Below the pieces are notes generated by a model. It saw nothing but the letters and a program-made list of their open reading frames with translations. It was not told the DNA's origin and did no database searches. A DNA stretch of 64,000 nt, taken from the NCBI GenBank assembly GCA_021372295.1, contig JAJFUS010000035.1, positions 1-64,000 of the forward strand, given 5' to 3'. The position numbers were made by a program, and so were the translations under genes. Shown here piece after piece: positions 26,927-34,010 of the stretch; the first letter of the stretch is position 1, and every line of letters begins with the position of its first letter. Source of the stretch: a bacterium. GTDB lineage: Bacteria > Armatimonadota > UBA5829.

Positions 26927-27289
26927 ATGCCACGCGTGAAACGCGGCACGATGACACATAAGCGTCATGCTAAGATATTAAAACTAGCCAGCGGCTACTG
27001 GGGCGGAAAGAGTCGGCTCTTCAAGACTGCTAAAGAGCAGGTAATGAAGTCTGGCAACTATGCTTTCCGTGACCGAAGAGCCAAAAAGCGTGATTTCCGA
27101 AGGTTGTGGATCACGCGAATCAGCGCGGGCTGCCGGATGAATGGCATGCCTTATGGACGGTTTATCGAGGCCTTGAACAAGGCCGGAATAGATTTAGACC
27201 GTAAGGTACTTGCAGAGATGGCGGTTTCAGACGCGCAGGGCTTCGCATCACTTGTGGAGAGAGCGAAAACCCAATTGGCGACAGCTTAA
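26927..27289 (+). CDS. rplT: 50S ribosomal protein L20
   Basis: 120 residues. [22 protein letters not shown], then [21 protein letters not shown], are the L20 signatures. In many bacteria L20 represses its own operon by binding leader RNA. No mimic of the rRNA site was identified in the 60-nt infC leader here. The ribosome site is AAGGGGAATTG. Confidence 0.97.
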   Translation: MPRVKRGTMTHKRHAKILKLASGYWGGKSRLFKTAKEQVMKSGNYAFRDRRAKKRDFRRLWITRISAGCRMNGMPYGRFIEALNKAGIDLDRKVLAEMAVSDAQGFASLVERAKTQLATA

Positions 27290-27316
27290 AGAATTAAAAC
27301 AAACTTACAATTATCG

Positions 27317-27371
27317 CCCAGCGTCCAATGCTTGAGCCTCGAGCTTCTGCAATTGGACGCTGGGTGTTTTT
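27317..27371 (+). terminator. strong intrinsic terminator between rplT and pheS
   Basis: CCCAGCGTCCAAT (27317-27329) and ATTGGACGCTGGG (27352-27364) pair perfectly over 13 bp, followed by TGTTTTT. Only 29 bases separate it from the pheS ATG at 27401, too few for a full promoter, so pheS depends on read-through or on a weak -10 (TACAAT at 27306-27311) just in front of the stem. Confidence 0.8.
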
Positions 27372-27400
27372 GTAGTGATACCGACAAGGGCGGTTTTGCA

Positions 27401-28426
27401 ATGAGTGAAAATGATGAACTGATCGTTATACGAAATGCTGCTTTGGGGAAAGTGCGGGCGTCATCGTCGAGCGCTGATCTGGATGCGGTGGAAACCGAAT
27501 ACCTCGGGCGAAAGGGCGAGCTAACCCTGCAGCTCAGGAGAATCGGGTCGCTTGCGCCAGAGACTCGGAAAGATTTTGGTCAGGCCGTTAACGACATTAA
27601 AAACGAGCTTGCCGAGGCTATTGAAGCCAGGCGAAGCGAGCTGACTGCGGGCGAATCAGAAGTTGCTCTTGCGCGTGAAGCGGTGGATGTCACGCTGCCG
27701 GGGCGGTTTTATCAGACGGGTCGATCCCATATTCTGGTAGAAACGCTCAACAAGGTCAAAAACATATTCATCGGCCTGGGTTACGAGATGTTTGAAGCTC
27801 CCGAAGTCGAGGAGTATGCCTACAATTTCCAGGCGCTCAATTATCCTGAGGATCACCCCGCGATCGACGAGCAAATGTCGTTCTACATAAACGACAGAAA
27901 TCTTTTGCGCACCCACACCACGGCGTATCAACACCGCGTCATGAAGGGTCGAAAGCCTCCGATGCGGGTTTGCACCACGGGCAAGTGTTATCGCGTGGAT
28001 GCAGTCGATGCCACGCACGGGCATACGTTCCACCAAGTCGACTGCTTTACCATCGACAAGGGTATCACGATGGCCGACCTCAAGGGCACGATGCATCAGT
28101 TCGCGGTCGAGATGTTTGGCAAAGACGTTGACGTGCGCTTCCGACCGGATTTCTTCCCGTTCGTGGAACCGGGCGCGGAGGTGGCAGTGACATGCACGAT
28201 ATGCGGCGGTTCGGGCTGCAACGTGTGCAAGGGCACCGGCTGGCTGGAACTCGCGGGGGCCGGGATGATCCATCCGAACATATTGGAAGGCGCCGGAATA
28301 GACTCGGAAGTGTATACGGGGTTTGCGTTCGGGTTTGGCATTGAACGAATGCCGATGCTGATGCATGACATCGGCGACCTGCGATTGTTCATGGAAAACG
28401 ACCTGCGATTTCTCAGGCAGTTCTGA
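27401..28426 (+). CDS. pheS: phenylalanyl-tRNA synthetase alpha subunit
   Basis: 341 residues from ATG 27401, after the terminator stem; the upstream in-frame TTG at 27332 lies inside that stem. The N-terminal coiled coil (VRASSSSADLDAVETEYLGRKGELT) is followed by the class II core: HPAIDEQMSFYI, LLRTHTTAYQHRVM, GKCYRVDAVDATHGHTFHQVDCF, and FAFGFGIERMPMLMH. A CTICGGSGCNVCKGTGW knuckle, seen in many PheS proteins, may bind zinc. It charges tRNA-Phe as an alpha2-beta2 enzyme with PheT, 213 bases downstream. Confidence 0.97.
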   Translation: MSENDELIVIRNAALGKVRASSSSADLDAVETEYLGRKGELTLQLRRIGSLAPETRKDFGQAVNDIKNELAEAIEARRSELTAGESEVALAREAVDVTLPGRFYQTGRSHILVETLNKVKNIFIGLGYEMFEAPEVEEYAYNFQALNYPEDHPAIDEQMSFYINDRNLLRTHTTAYQHRVMKGRKPPMRVCTTGKCYRVDAVDATHGHTFHQVDCFTIDKGITMADLKGTMHQFAVEMFGKDVDVRFRPDFFPFVEPGAEVAVTCTICGGSGCNVCKGTGWLELAGAGMIHPNILEGAGIDSEVYTGFAFGFGIERMPMLMHDIGDLRLFMENDLRFLRQF

Positions 28427-28621
28427 GGGTTTCACCCTCAGACTTCCACCAAGGGCTCTGCCCTTGGAACCCGCCAGGAGCCGAGTGGCCCCTGGACCCC
28501 CGTTCCAGAGTTGAATGATCCCTTGAGGGATCATACAACTCTGAGTCAGAAGGTCAAGGAAACCAGGTTTCCTTGCAGAGTCCAGAGACAGAGTCTCTGG
28601 CGGGGTTTGGAGCAGAGCCCC
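28424..28621 (+). repeat. array of seven consecutive palindromes between pheS and pheT
   Basis: Stems: TGAGGGT/ACCCTCA (28424-28440); CCAAGGGC/GCCCTTGG (28449-28467); CCAGGAGCC/GGCCCCTGG with one mismatch (28474-28495); CAGAGTTG-ATGATCCC with its partner GGGATCAT-CAACTCTG (28506-28543, one A-A mismatch); CAAGGAAAC/GTTTCCTTG (28555-28575); CCAGAGAC/GTCTCTGG (28582-28600); a weaker GGGGTT/AGCCCC (28602-28621). Four have 3-base loops. The stem sequences differ from one another, so this is neither a tandem repeat nor a CRISPR. It fills the whole intergenic region, and the pheS stop codon lies in the first stem. Confidence 0.85.
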
Positions 28622-28639
28622 AAAACAGAGTGAGGACTT

Positions 28640-30724
28640 ATGAAACTATCTACAAATTGGCTTAAAGAATATATTGACATAAACTGTCCGCTGGACGAGC
28701 TGGCGCAGCGGCTCACGATGGCCGGGCTTGAAGTCGAAGAGACCATCCCAATAAGCAAAGAGGCTTTCGCGAAGGCGGGCGGCAGCGGCACGACCGATGA
28801 CGTGGTCTGGGATGTAAAAGTCACACCTAACCGTGGAGACTGGCTGTCGGTGTTGGGCGCGGCCAGAGAGTGCGCGCCTCTTGTGGGCGGCAAGGCGAAA
28901 ACTCCGAACGTTGAAATAGGTGGCTGCGATCCGTCGACAGCCGAATCGATTAAAATTCGCATCGACGACCCGGATCTGTGCAAGCGATATGTCGGCGTGG
29001 TGGTCAGAAACGTGAAAGTGGCCGAGTCGCCGGGCTGGCTCAAAGATCGACTGATAGCATCGGGCATGCGCCCGATAAATAACATTGTGGATGTGACCAA
29101 CTTCGTAATGATGGAGTTGGGCCAACCGCTGCATGCGTTCGACTATAAATTGCTGCATGGCTCGCAGATAATTGTCCGGCGCGCAAAGCCCGGAGAGACC
29201 ATGGCCACACTCGACGGCGAAGAGCGCAAACTCGAAAATGATATGCTTGTTATCGCCGATGCTGACCGTCCGGTGGCACTTGCGGGCGTAATGGGAGGAT
29301 TATATTCAGAAATTAGCGAGCAGACGCAGGAAATTTTAATAGAGTCGGCTAACTTTAACTCAGTAAGCATTCGGCGCACTTCAAAGCGCCTGGGGTTGGT
29401 AACAGAATCTTCATATAGATACGAGCGCACAGTCGATCCCTCGATTGCTCCGGTGGCGGCAATGAGAGCTGCGCAATTGATCAGCGAGTTGGCCGGTGGA
29501 GAAATCGCGAGGGGACTGGTAGACGAGTATCCGGTTCCAGTGGAGCCTCTGGAGTTGAAAGTGCGCCCGGAGCGCGTAAATGCGATTCTGGGCACGGCTA
29601 TCGATACTGAATCGATGGCAAAGTACCTTGACAGTCTTGAGATCGAGACCTCGGTGGTGGATGGCCTGTTGGCGTGCAGAATCCCTACGTTCAGATCGGA
29701 CATAACCCGCGAGATTGAAGTTGTCGAGGAGGTCGGTCGGGCCTACGGCTACGAGAATTTCGCGATGACTCTGCCAAAATCGTCTCTTCAGGGCAAAGAT
29801 AGTCCCGAGGGACAGCTTCGAGATAGGATTCGCCGGTCTCTAATGATGTGCGGTTGCCAGGAAGCGCTCACGCACAGCCTGGTCGACAGCAAGTTGGCCG
29901 ACATGACGGACACATCGGACATCTGCGTTAAGGTTCGCAATCCGCTCAGCGAAGAGCTTGATGGCATGCGGACGATGCTGGCTCCGAACCTGCTGCAAGT
30001 CATCGGGAGAAACCAGTCTTACGGGATGAACGATGTCTCGGTGTTCGAGGTAGGGAAAGTCTACTTCCAGAACTCCGATGGCGTGCCGGGAGAAAGGCTC
30101 GCGGTGGCGGGAGCGCTGGTCGGGAATATGTGGCGCAGCGGTTGGAGCCTGCCCGAAGAGGCTTTGCAGGTCGATTTCTTTACTTGCAAGGCGGTAGTCG
30201 AGAACTTGCTGGACGCTTTGGGAATCAAAGGCGCAACTTATACGGCAGGGCAGCATCCGTTGATGCATGCGACTCGCACGGCGAAAGTTTTTGTTGGTGA
30301 CAAAGAGGTCGGCATTTTGGGAGAAACGGCTCCAAGTGTAAGGGGCTTGCTCGACCTAAGAGGGAGACCTTGCGTTTTCGAGCTTGATTTTCAGGCTTTG
30401 ATGGCGCTTGCTCCTGAAGTAATAAAATACAAGGAGCCGGGCCGGTATCCGGCGCTGCACCGACATATAGCGGTGGTGGTATCCGATTCTGTAGAGTATG
30501 CTCGACTTGATGCCCTCGTGCGCGAGGCGGGCGGAGAACTTGTCGAAGACGTCAATCTGCTGGACATATACAAAGGCGAGCAGGTAGGAGATGGACGTCG
30601 CAGTGTGACTATATCGGTCGTGTTTCGGTCTAGGGAGAAGACCCTCACGGACGATGAAGTAAATTTTGTTCTGGCCAACATCAAAGAAGTATTGAAATCG
30701 AAATTGGAAGCGTCTTTCCGATAA
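28640..30724 (+). CDS. pheT: phenylalanyl-tRNA synthetase beta subunit lacking the EMAPII-like tRNA-binding domain
   Basis: 694 residues, about 100 fewer than E. coli PheT. The N-terminal MKLSTNWLKEYIDINCPLDE is followed by MAGLEVEE, a short Gly-rich linker, and then VTPNRGDWLSVLGAARE. The OB-fold tRNA-binding insertion that normally sits between these blocks is absent. B3/B4 editing domain (RPINNIVDVTNFVMMELGQPLHAFD), B5, the degenerate catalytic core and the C-terminal ferredoxin-like anticodon-binding domain (YPALHRHIAVVVSDSVEYARL, GRRSVTISVVFRSREKTLTDDEV) are intact. The ATG at 28640 follows GTGAGGAC. Expected to be functional with PheS. Confidence 0.95.
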   Translation: MKLSTNWLKEYIDINCPLDELAQRLTMAGLEVEETIPISKEAFAKAGGSGTTDDVVWDVKVTPNRGDWLSVLGAARECAPLVGGKAKTPNVEIGGCDPSTAESIKIRIDDPDLCKRYVGVVVRNVKVAESPGWLKDRLIASGMRPINNIVDVTNFVMMELGQPLHAFDYKLLHGSQIIVRRAKPGETMATLDGEERKLENDMLVIADADRPVALAGVMGGLYSEISEQTQEILIESANFNSVSIRRTSKRLGLVTESSYRYERTVDPSIAPVAAMRAAQLISELAGGEIARGLVDEYPVPVEPLELKVRPERVNAILGTAIDTESMAKYLDSLEIETSVVDGLLACRIPTFRSDITREIEVVEEVGRAYGYENFAMTLPKSSLQGKDSPEGQLRDRIRRSLMMCGCQEALTHSLVDSKLADMTDTSDICVKVRNPLSEELDGMRTMLAPNLLQVIGRNQSYGMNDVSVFEVGKVYFQNSDGVPGERLAVAGALVGNMWRSGWSLPEEALQVDFFTCKAVVENLLDALGIKGATYTAGQHPLMHATRTAKVFVGDKEVGILGETAPSVRGLLDLRGRPCVFELDFQALMALAPEVIKYKEPGRYPALHRHIAVVVSDSVEYARLDALVREAGGELVEDVNLLDIYKGEQVGDGRRSVTISVVFRSREKTLTDDEVNFVLANIKEVLKSKLEASFR

Positions 30725-30793
30725 CCCGAAGAGGTTAGGATCGTAATATTCCCAAAAAGAGATAGAGGAAAATCAAGGAAGGAGGCCGGCAAA

Positions 30794-31438
30794 ATGGTAG
30801 TTGAAAGACAAGCCAATGTCAGCGACATTGAGTCTATCATATGCAGGCTCAGAGACGTAATTGCAGTGAGCGTGGTAACGGATGCCCTGGGAGATATATC
30901 GGAAGTCCACGTGCTCACAAGTTCAGAAAGACCCCCTAAACAAGTTGTAAGAGACGTGGAGTCCGCAGTTATGGCCCGATTGGGTATAGCTTTGGACCAC
31001 AAAAAGATCAGTATCGCCCAGGTGGCGGACGGATCACCTCGTTTCGATCACTCCAGACTGAAGTTTGCTGATGTATCCATTTCCCTCAATGGAAGTAGAA
31101 CCGAAGCCACGGTTCGCATGACCAAGGACGGCATAATGTGCTCCGGTTCGGCAAGCGGAACAGGCTCGCCCAGCGGGCAAATGAAACTTATCGCAGGGGC
31201 AACACTTCGCGCAGTAGAAGATTCCGAGCTGACAACCGACAGCTTCGTGCTGGAGGACGTTGCGGAAACGCTCATTGGTGGTCGAAAGGCCGCCGTCGTG
31301 CTTGTAAATGTAATTACCAACCGCGGCGAAGATTTGTTGACCGGATGCGCTCTCATAAAGCAGGATGTTTGGAAGGGCGTGGTGAATGCTACACTGGATG
31401 CAATCAACCGCAGACTGTGCGCATCATCAGATAGATAA
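30794..31438 (+). CDS. uncharacterised conserved-looking protein next to the HD-GYP locus
   Basis: 214 residues, ATG at 30794 with AAGGAAGGAGG upstream. No signal peptide or membrane segment. The N-terminal half (IAVSVVTDALGDISEVHVLTSSERPPKQVVRDVESAVMARLG in two parts, then LDHKKISIAQV) alternates beta strand and helix like a small regulatory fold. The second half holds VSISLNGSRTEATVRMT, a Gly/Ser-rich loop CSGSASGTGSPSGQM, and AAVVLVNVITNRGEDLLTGCALI. I do not recognise a named function. It precedes the peptide and HD-GYP genes on the same strand with no terminator in between, so it may belong to the same unit. Confidence 0.75.
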   Translation: MVVERQANVSDIESIICRLRDVIAVSVVTDALGDISEVHVLTSSERPPKQVVRDVESAVMARLGIALDHKKISIAQVADGSPRFDHSRLKFADVSISLNGSRTEATVRMTKDGIMCSGSASGTGSPSGQMKLIAGATLRAVEDSELTTDSFVLEDVAETLIGGRKAAVVLVNVITNRGEDLLTGCALIKQDVWKGVVNATLDAINRRLCASSDR

Positions 31439-31461
31439 GTCAAGTTAAAAGTATTGCATTT

Positions 31462-31732
31462 TGAGCCAACGGTTAAAGCGAAAGGCAGTGAGCGAGAAAG
31501 TCAACCCGAGCGAAGCGGTTTTATGGCGGCCTGTTAAGCGATACGGGCTAGCACTAAACCGAAAGGGGTTGAATAGCATGAGTCGCTTATTCAAGGTTCT
31601 GCTTGGTCTGGCTGCTCTGGCCATGACAGCGGGCGCACCGTGGGGCATTATGCCAACATTGCCGCCCAAACCGTAGACTAGGCTTATGGCAGGTGAGAAT
31701 ACATACTGCTGTTTTTGCCAACCGTTGGCTCA
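31462..31732 (+). repeat. 13-base complementary arms enclosing the small peptide gene
   Basis: TGAGCCAACGGTT (31462-31474) is the exact reverse complement of AACCGTTGGCTCA (31720-31732). The 245 bases between contain further stems: GGCCTGT/ACGGGCT around 31528-31549, and AACC-GAAA-GGGGTT (31557-31570), which holds the peptide's ribosome site, flanked by GCTA/TAGC. The transcript could fold as one domain closed by the long arms. Alternatively it is a small mobile palindromic unit. Confidence 0.6.
31578..31676 (+). CDS. 32-residue hydrophobic peptide, weakly AgrD-like
   Basis: ATG at 31578 with AAAGGGG about 10 bases upstream. The peptide has a basic N-terminus (MSRLFK), a hydrophobic helix (about 7-17), then a turn-rich tail APWGIMPTLPPKP. 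The layout of amphipathic leader, aromatic/Gly turn and Pro-Lys C-terminus resembles cyclic-lactone autoinducer precursors (AgrD type), but the cyclising Cys or Ser is missing and no AgrB protease is nearby. It sits directly upstream of two membrane HD-GYP genes. It might be a secreted signal, a membrane micro-peptide, or a leader peptide. In-frame codons continue upstream to a TTG at 31461, a less likely start. Confidence 0.5.
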   Translation: MSRLFKVLLGLAALAMTAGAPWGIMPTLPPKP

Positions 31733-31762
31733 TTCAAAGTTGCAATATCCCTGGTACCTCCC

Positions 31763-33331
31763 ATGAATTATAGGCTAAAGTCATACATTGTCCTGTGTGT
31801 GGCATCATTTTTGTGTGCTGCAGGCGTGACGCTCTTCGTTTGGCAACAAGTGCCTGCGTCAGCAAGTATCTGGCTGGAAGTCAAATGGTTTATCCTGATA
31901 GCTCTTCCGGCCGAGTTAATGGCAGTGTACGTTGATCGGGAGGGTGGATGCTTCATCTCTCCGGCTTATGCCATATACTGGGCTGCCGCCTGCGTTTTAG
32001 GACCAATGCCTGCAATTGTGTGCGTTGCTGTGACAGGTTCTCTGGCGACAGTTATCAGGTTTGTATCATTTTTGATCCTAAGACGTATAGACTCGGCTCT
32101 TAAATCTGATACCGTATCTGTTAATAATGGAACAACCGGACGATGCTTTGCTGCGCTGTCTGGATGGTTCACAAACCAGATGCGTATTGCAGCCAGTGTG
32201 TGGCCACCGCATACATCTGACTGGACTGTGGTTTTTATTCTCCTGCAGTGTATCAGCGGTCTGGTTTTGTTTGTGGGCCCAGCGGGGCTTGCGTATCATT
32301 ATGTCGGTGGCAATTATCTTCTATCGCCCAGCCCTCATTTTAATGTCCTGACCAACTTCGTTCTGCCGTTTATAGCGCTCGTAACAGTTTCCATATTGAT
32401 GGACTTGTTGGGCATTATTGTGGCGTTAACTGTGATAACCATATCCGAAAATGCGTCAATTCGCGAAGTAATCTTAAAGGCCAGGCTCTCCGCTGTGGAA
32501 ATGTTTCTGCCTTTGGTAAAGCCCCAGTTGTTCTCAGTGGTGGTGGGGATATCTTTGGCTTATCTATATGCCCAACTGCATCTTCTCGGATTCGCTATTG
32601 CGGTGGCGCCGGTGATCGCGCTCAGAGACTTCTTTAATCAGTGGGTGGCCGAGCGAGACGCTTATGTGGACACCATCACCACCCTTGCGACTTACATGCA
32701 GCATTATCATCCATATACAAGGGGGCATCTTAAGCGGGTTGCGGACATGTCCGAACGGCTGGCGCGCGAGTTGAGACTGCCGGTGGAAAGCATCAGGTTC
32801 ATCGGCACCGCCGGGCTGCTGCATGATATAGGCAAAATCGGTGTAAGCGAGGAAATTCTGGACAAAACAAGCAAACTCAGCGACGAAGAATGGGCAAAAA
32901 TCAGAGAACACCCCGTTAAGGGAGCAGAAATCATCAGCCATCTCGAATTCCTGGAAGGTATCGTGGACTGGATCAGATACCACCACAAGTGGTACGATGG
33001 CAGCGGTTACCCGGACACAAAAGGCAATGCAACCATTCCTATGGAAGCGCTGATTATTGCGACAGTCGACGCATTTGACGCGATGACCGACGACCGTGAA
33101 CTGACGCTGGGATGGAAGTGCGACTCGTGCGGATACGTGCCCGAAGGAGACTCGCGTCCCGAGTTCTGCCCGATCTGCGGCGCCGAAAAACGCAGGCGCT
33201 ACAGAGAACCAAAAAGCCTCGATGAAGCGATAGACGAGTTGAGACGCGGCGCCGGAAGTCAATTCCACCCGATGGTGGTAAAGGCGTTTCTTACCATGAT
33301 CGAACGCGACGGAGTGCATGCAAATGTCTAA
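31763..33331 (+). CDS. membrane HD-GYP phosphodiesterase with inserted four-Cys ribbon
   Basis: 522 residues from ATG 31763; the upstream in-frame TTG at 31715 lies in the palindromic arm region and no good ribosome site supports it. Residues 1-290 are mostly membrane (about 8 helices) and look like a sensor domain. The HD-GYP domain has HD at 354-355 (LLHDIGKIG) and GYP at 415-417 (HHKWYDGSGYP), so it is probably an active cyclic-di-GMP phosphodiesterase. After VDAFDAMTDDRE there is an insertion with CDSCGY and FCPICGA (C453, C456, C469, C472), a rubredoxin/zinc-ribbon-like knuckle not part of normal HD-GYP domains. It overlaps the next gene by 8 bases. Confidence 0.88.
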   Translation: MNYRLKSYIVLCVASFLCAAGVTLFVWQQVPASASIWLEVKWFILIALPAELMAVYVDREGGCFISPAYAIYWAAACVLGPMPAIVCVAVTGSLATVIRFVSFLILRRIDSALKSDTVSVNNGTTGRCFAALSGWFTNQMRIAASVWPPHTSDWTVVFILLQCISGLVLFVGPAGLAYHYVGGNYLLSPSPHFNVLTNFVLPFIALVTVSILMDLLGIIVALTVITISENASIREVILKARLSAVEMFLPLVKPQLFSVVVGISLAYLYAQLHLLGFAIAVAPVIALRDFFNQWVAERDAYVDTITTLATYMQHYHPYTRGHLKRVADMSERLARELRLPVESIRFIGTAGLLHDIGKIGVSEEILDKTSKLSDEEWAKIREHPVKGAEIISHLEFLEGIVDWIRYHHKWYDGSGYPDTKGNATIPMEALIIATVDAFDAMTDDRELTLGWKCDSCGYVPEGDSRPEFCPICGAEKRRRYREPKSLDEAIDELRRGAGSQFHPMVVKAFLTMIERDGVHANV

Positions 33332-34010
33332 TATAAACCTTACTCCCGGCGTGTTGTTTTTCGTATTCATATCACTGAGCATATCCGTAATGAGCCTGTA
33401 TGTGTCGAGGCGCTATCTGCCTACCAAGATGAAAAGCGCCTATCTCAAGTCCATCACCGCTCTTGCGGCAGCCGTGGAGACAAAAGACTCCGGCACTGTA
33501 GGACATGCTCAGCGCGTGGCTCAGCTAGCGGTGGCGGTCGCGCGCAGGCTCGACCTGCAAGGTCATATACTGGAAAGAATCGAATATGCGGCTCTCCTGA
33601 TGGACATCGGCAAAGCGAATGTTCCGCAGGCTATCCTGAACAAGAAGAATCCTTTAACTGAGGCTGAGTGGATGATGATCCAGAGTCACTCCGGGCTTGG
33701 ATCGGAAATGGTAGCCGCGGTGCCCTTTCTTGCCGATTTGCAGGGATATATTCTTCATCACCACGAGTACTGGGACGGCAGCGGTTACCCTGAGGGATTG
33801 CAGGGCGAAGACATACCTCTGCCGAGCAGAATTCTGGCTGTTGCGGCAGACTACGACGCAATGATTTCCCAAAGGCCATATCATCCGCACCCGATGACGC
33901 ATACCGAGGCTATAAATGAGATAAAACGTTATTTGGGCACGAAATACGACCCGAATGTCGGCAAGGCGTTTGTCGAGATGATGTCGGAAAGCTCGATGAT
34001 GGACAAATGA
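33324..34010 (+). CDS. membrane-anchored degenerate HD-GYP protein
   Basis: 228 residues from ATG 33324 (GGAG 9 bases upstream), overlapping the end of the preceding HD-GYP gene. One TM helix (about 8-28) is followed by the HD-GYP domain. The HD dyad is changed to MD (AALLMDIGKANVP, M93-D94), while HHHEYWDGSGYP and the preceding GHAQRV are kept. Loss of the His that ligates the catalytic metals predicts weak or no phosphodiesterase activity, so it may be a nucleotide-binding or heterodimer partner of the upstream enzyme. The stop codon overlaps the hemC start (ATGA). Confidence 0.87.
   Translation: MSNINLTPGVLFFVFISLSISVMSLYVSRRYLPTKMKSAYLKSITALAAAVETKDSGTVGHAQRVAQLAVAVARRLDLQGHILERIEYAALLMDIGKANVPQAILNKKNPLTEAEWMMIQSHSGLGSEMVAAVPFLADLQGYILHHHEYWDGSGYPEGLQGEDIPLPSRILAVAADYDAMISQRPYHPHPMTHTEAINEIKRYLGTKYDPNVGKAFVEMMSESSMMDK

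Noticed and set aside
28424..28621. CRISPR array
   Set aside because: The palindromes differ in sequence and there are no regular identical repeats or spacers, nor cas genes.
31440..31577. cyclic-di-GMP riboswitch in front of the HD-GYP genes
   Set aside because: The conserved GEMM-type core blocks were not found, although the region is structured.
31462..31732. tmRNA or insertion sequence
   Set aside because: No tRNA-like ends (no acceptor CCA or T-loop motif) and no transposase or target duplication; only arms and a small ORF are seen.
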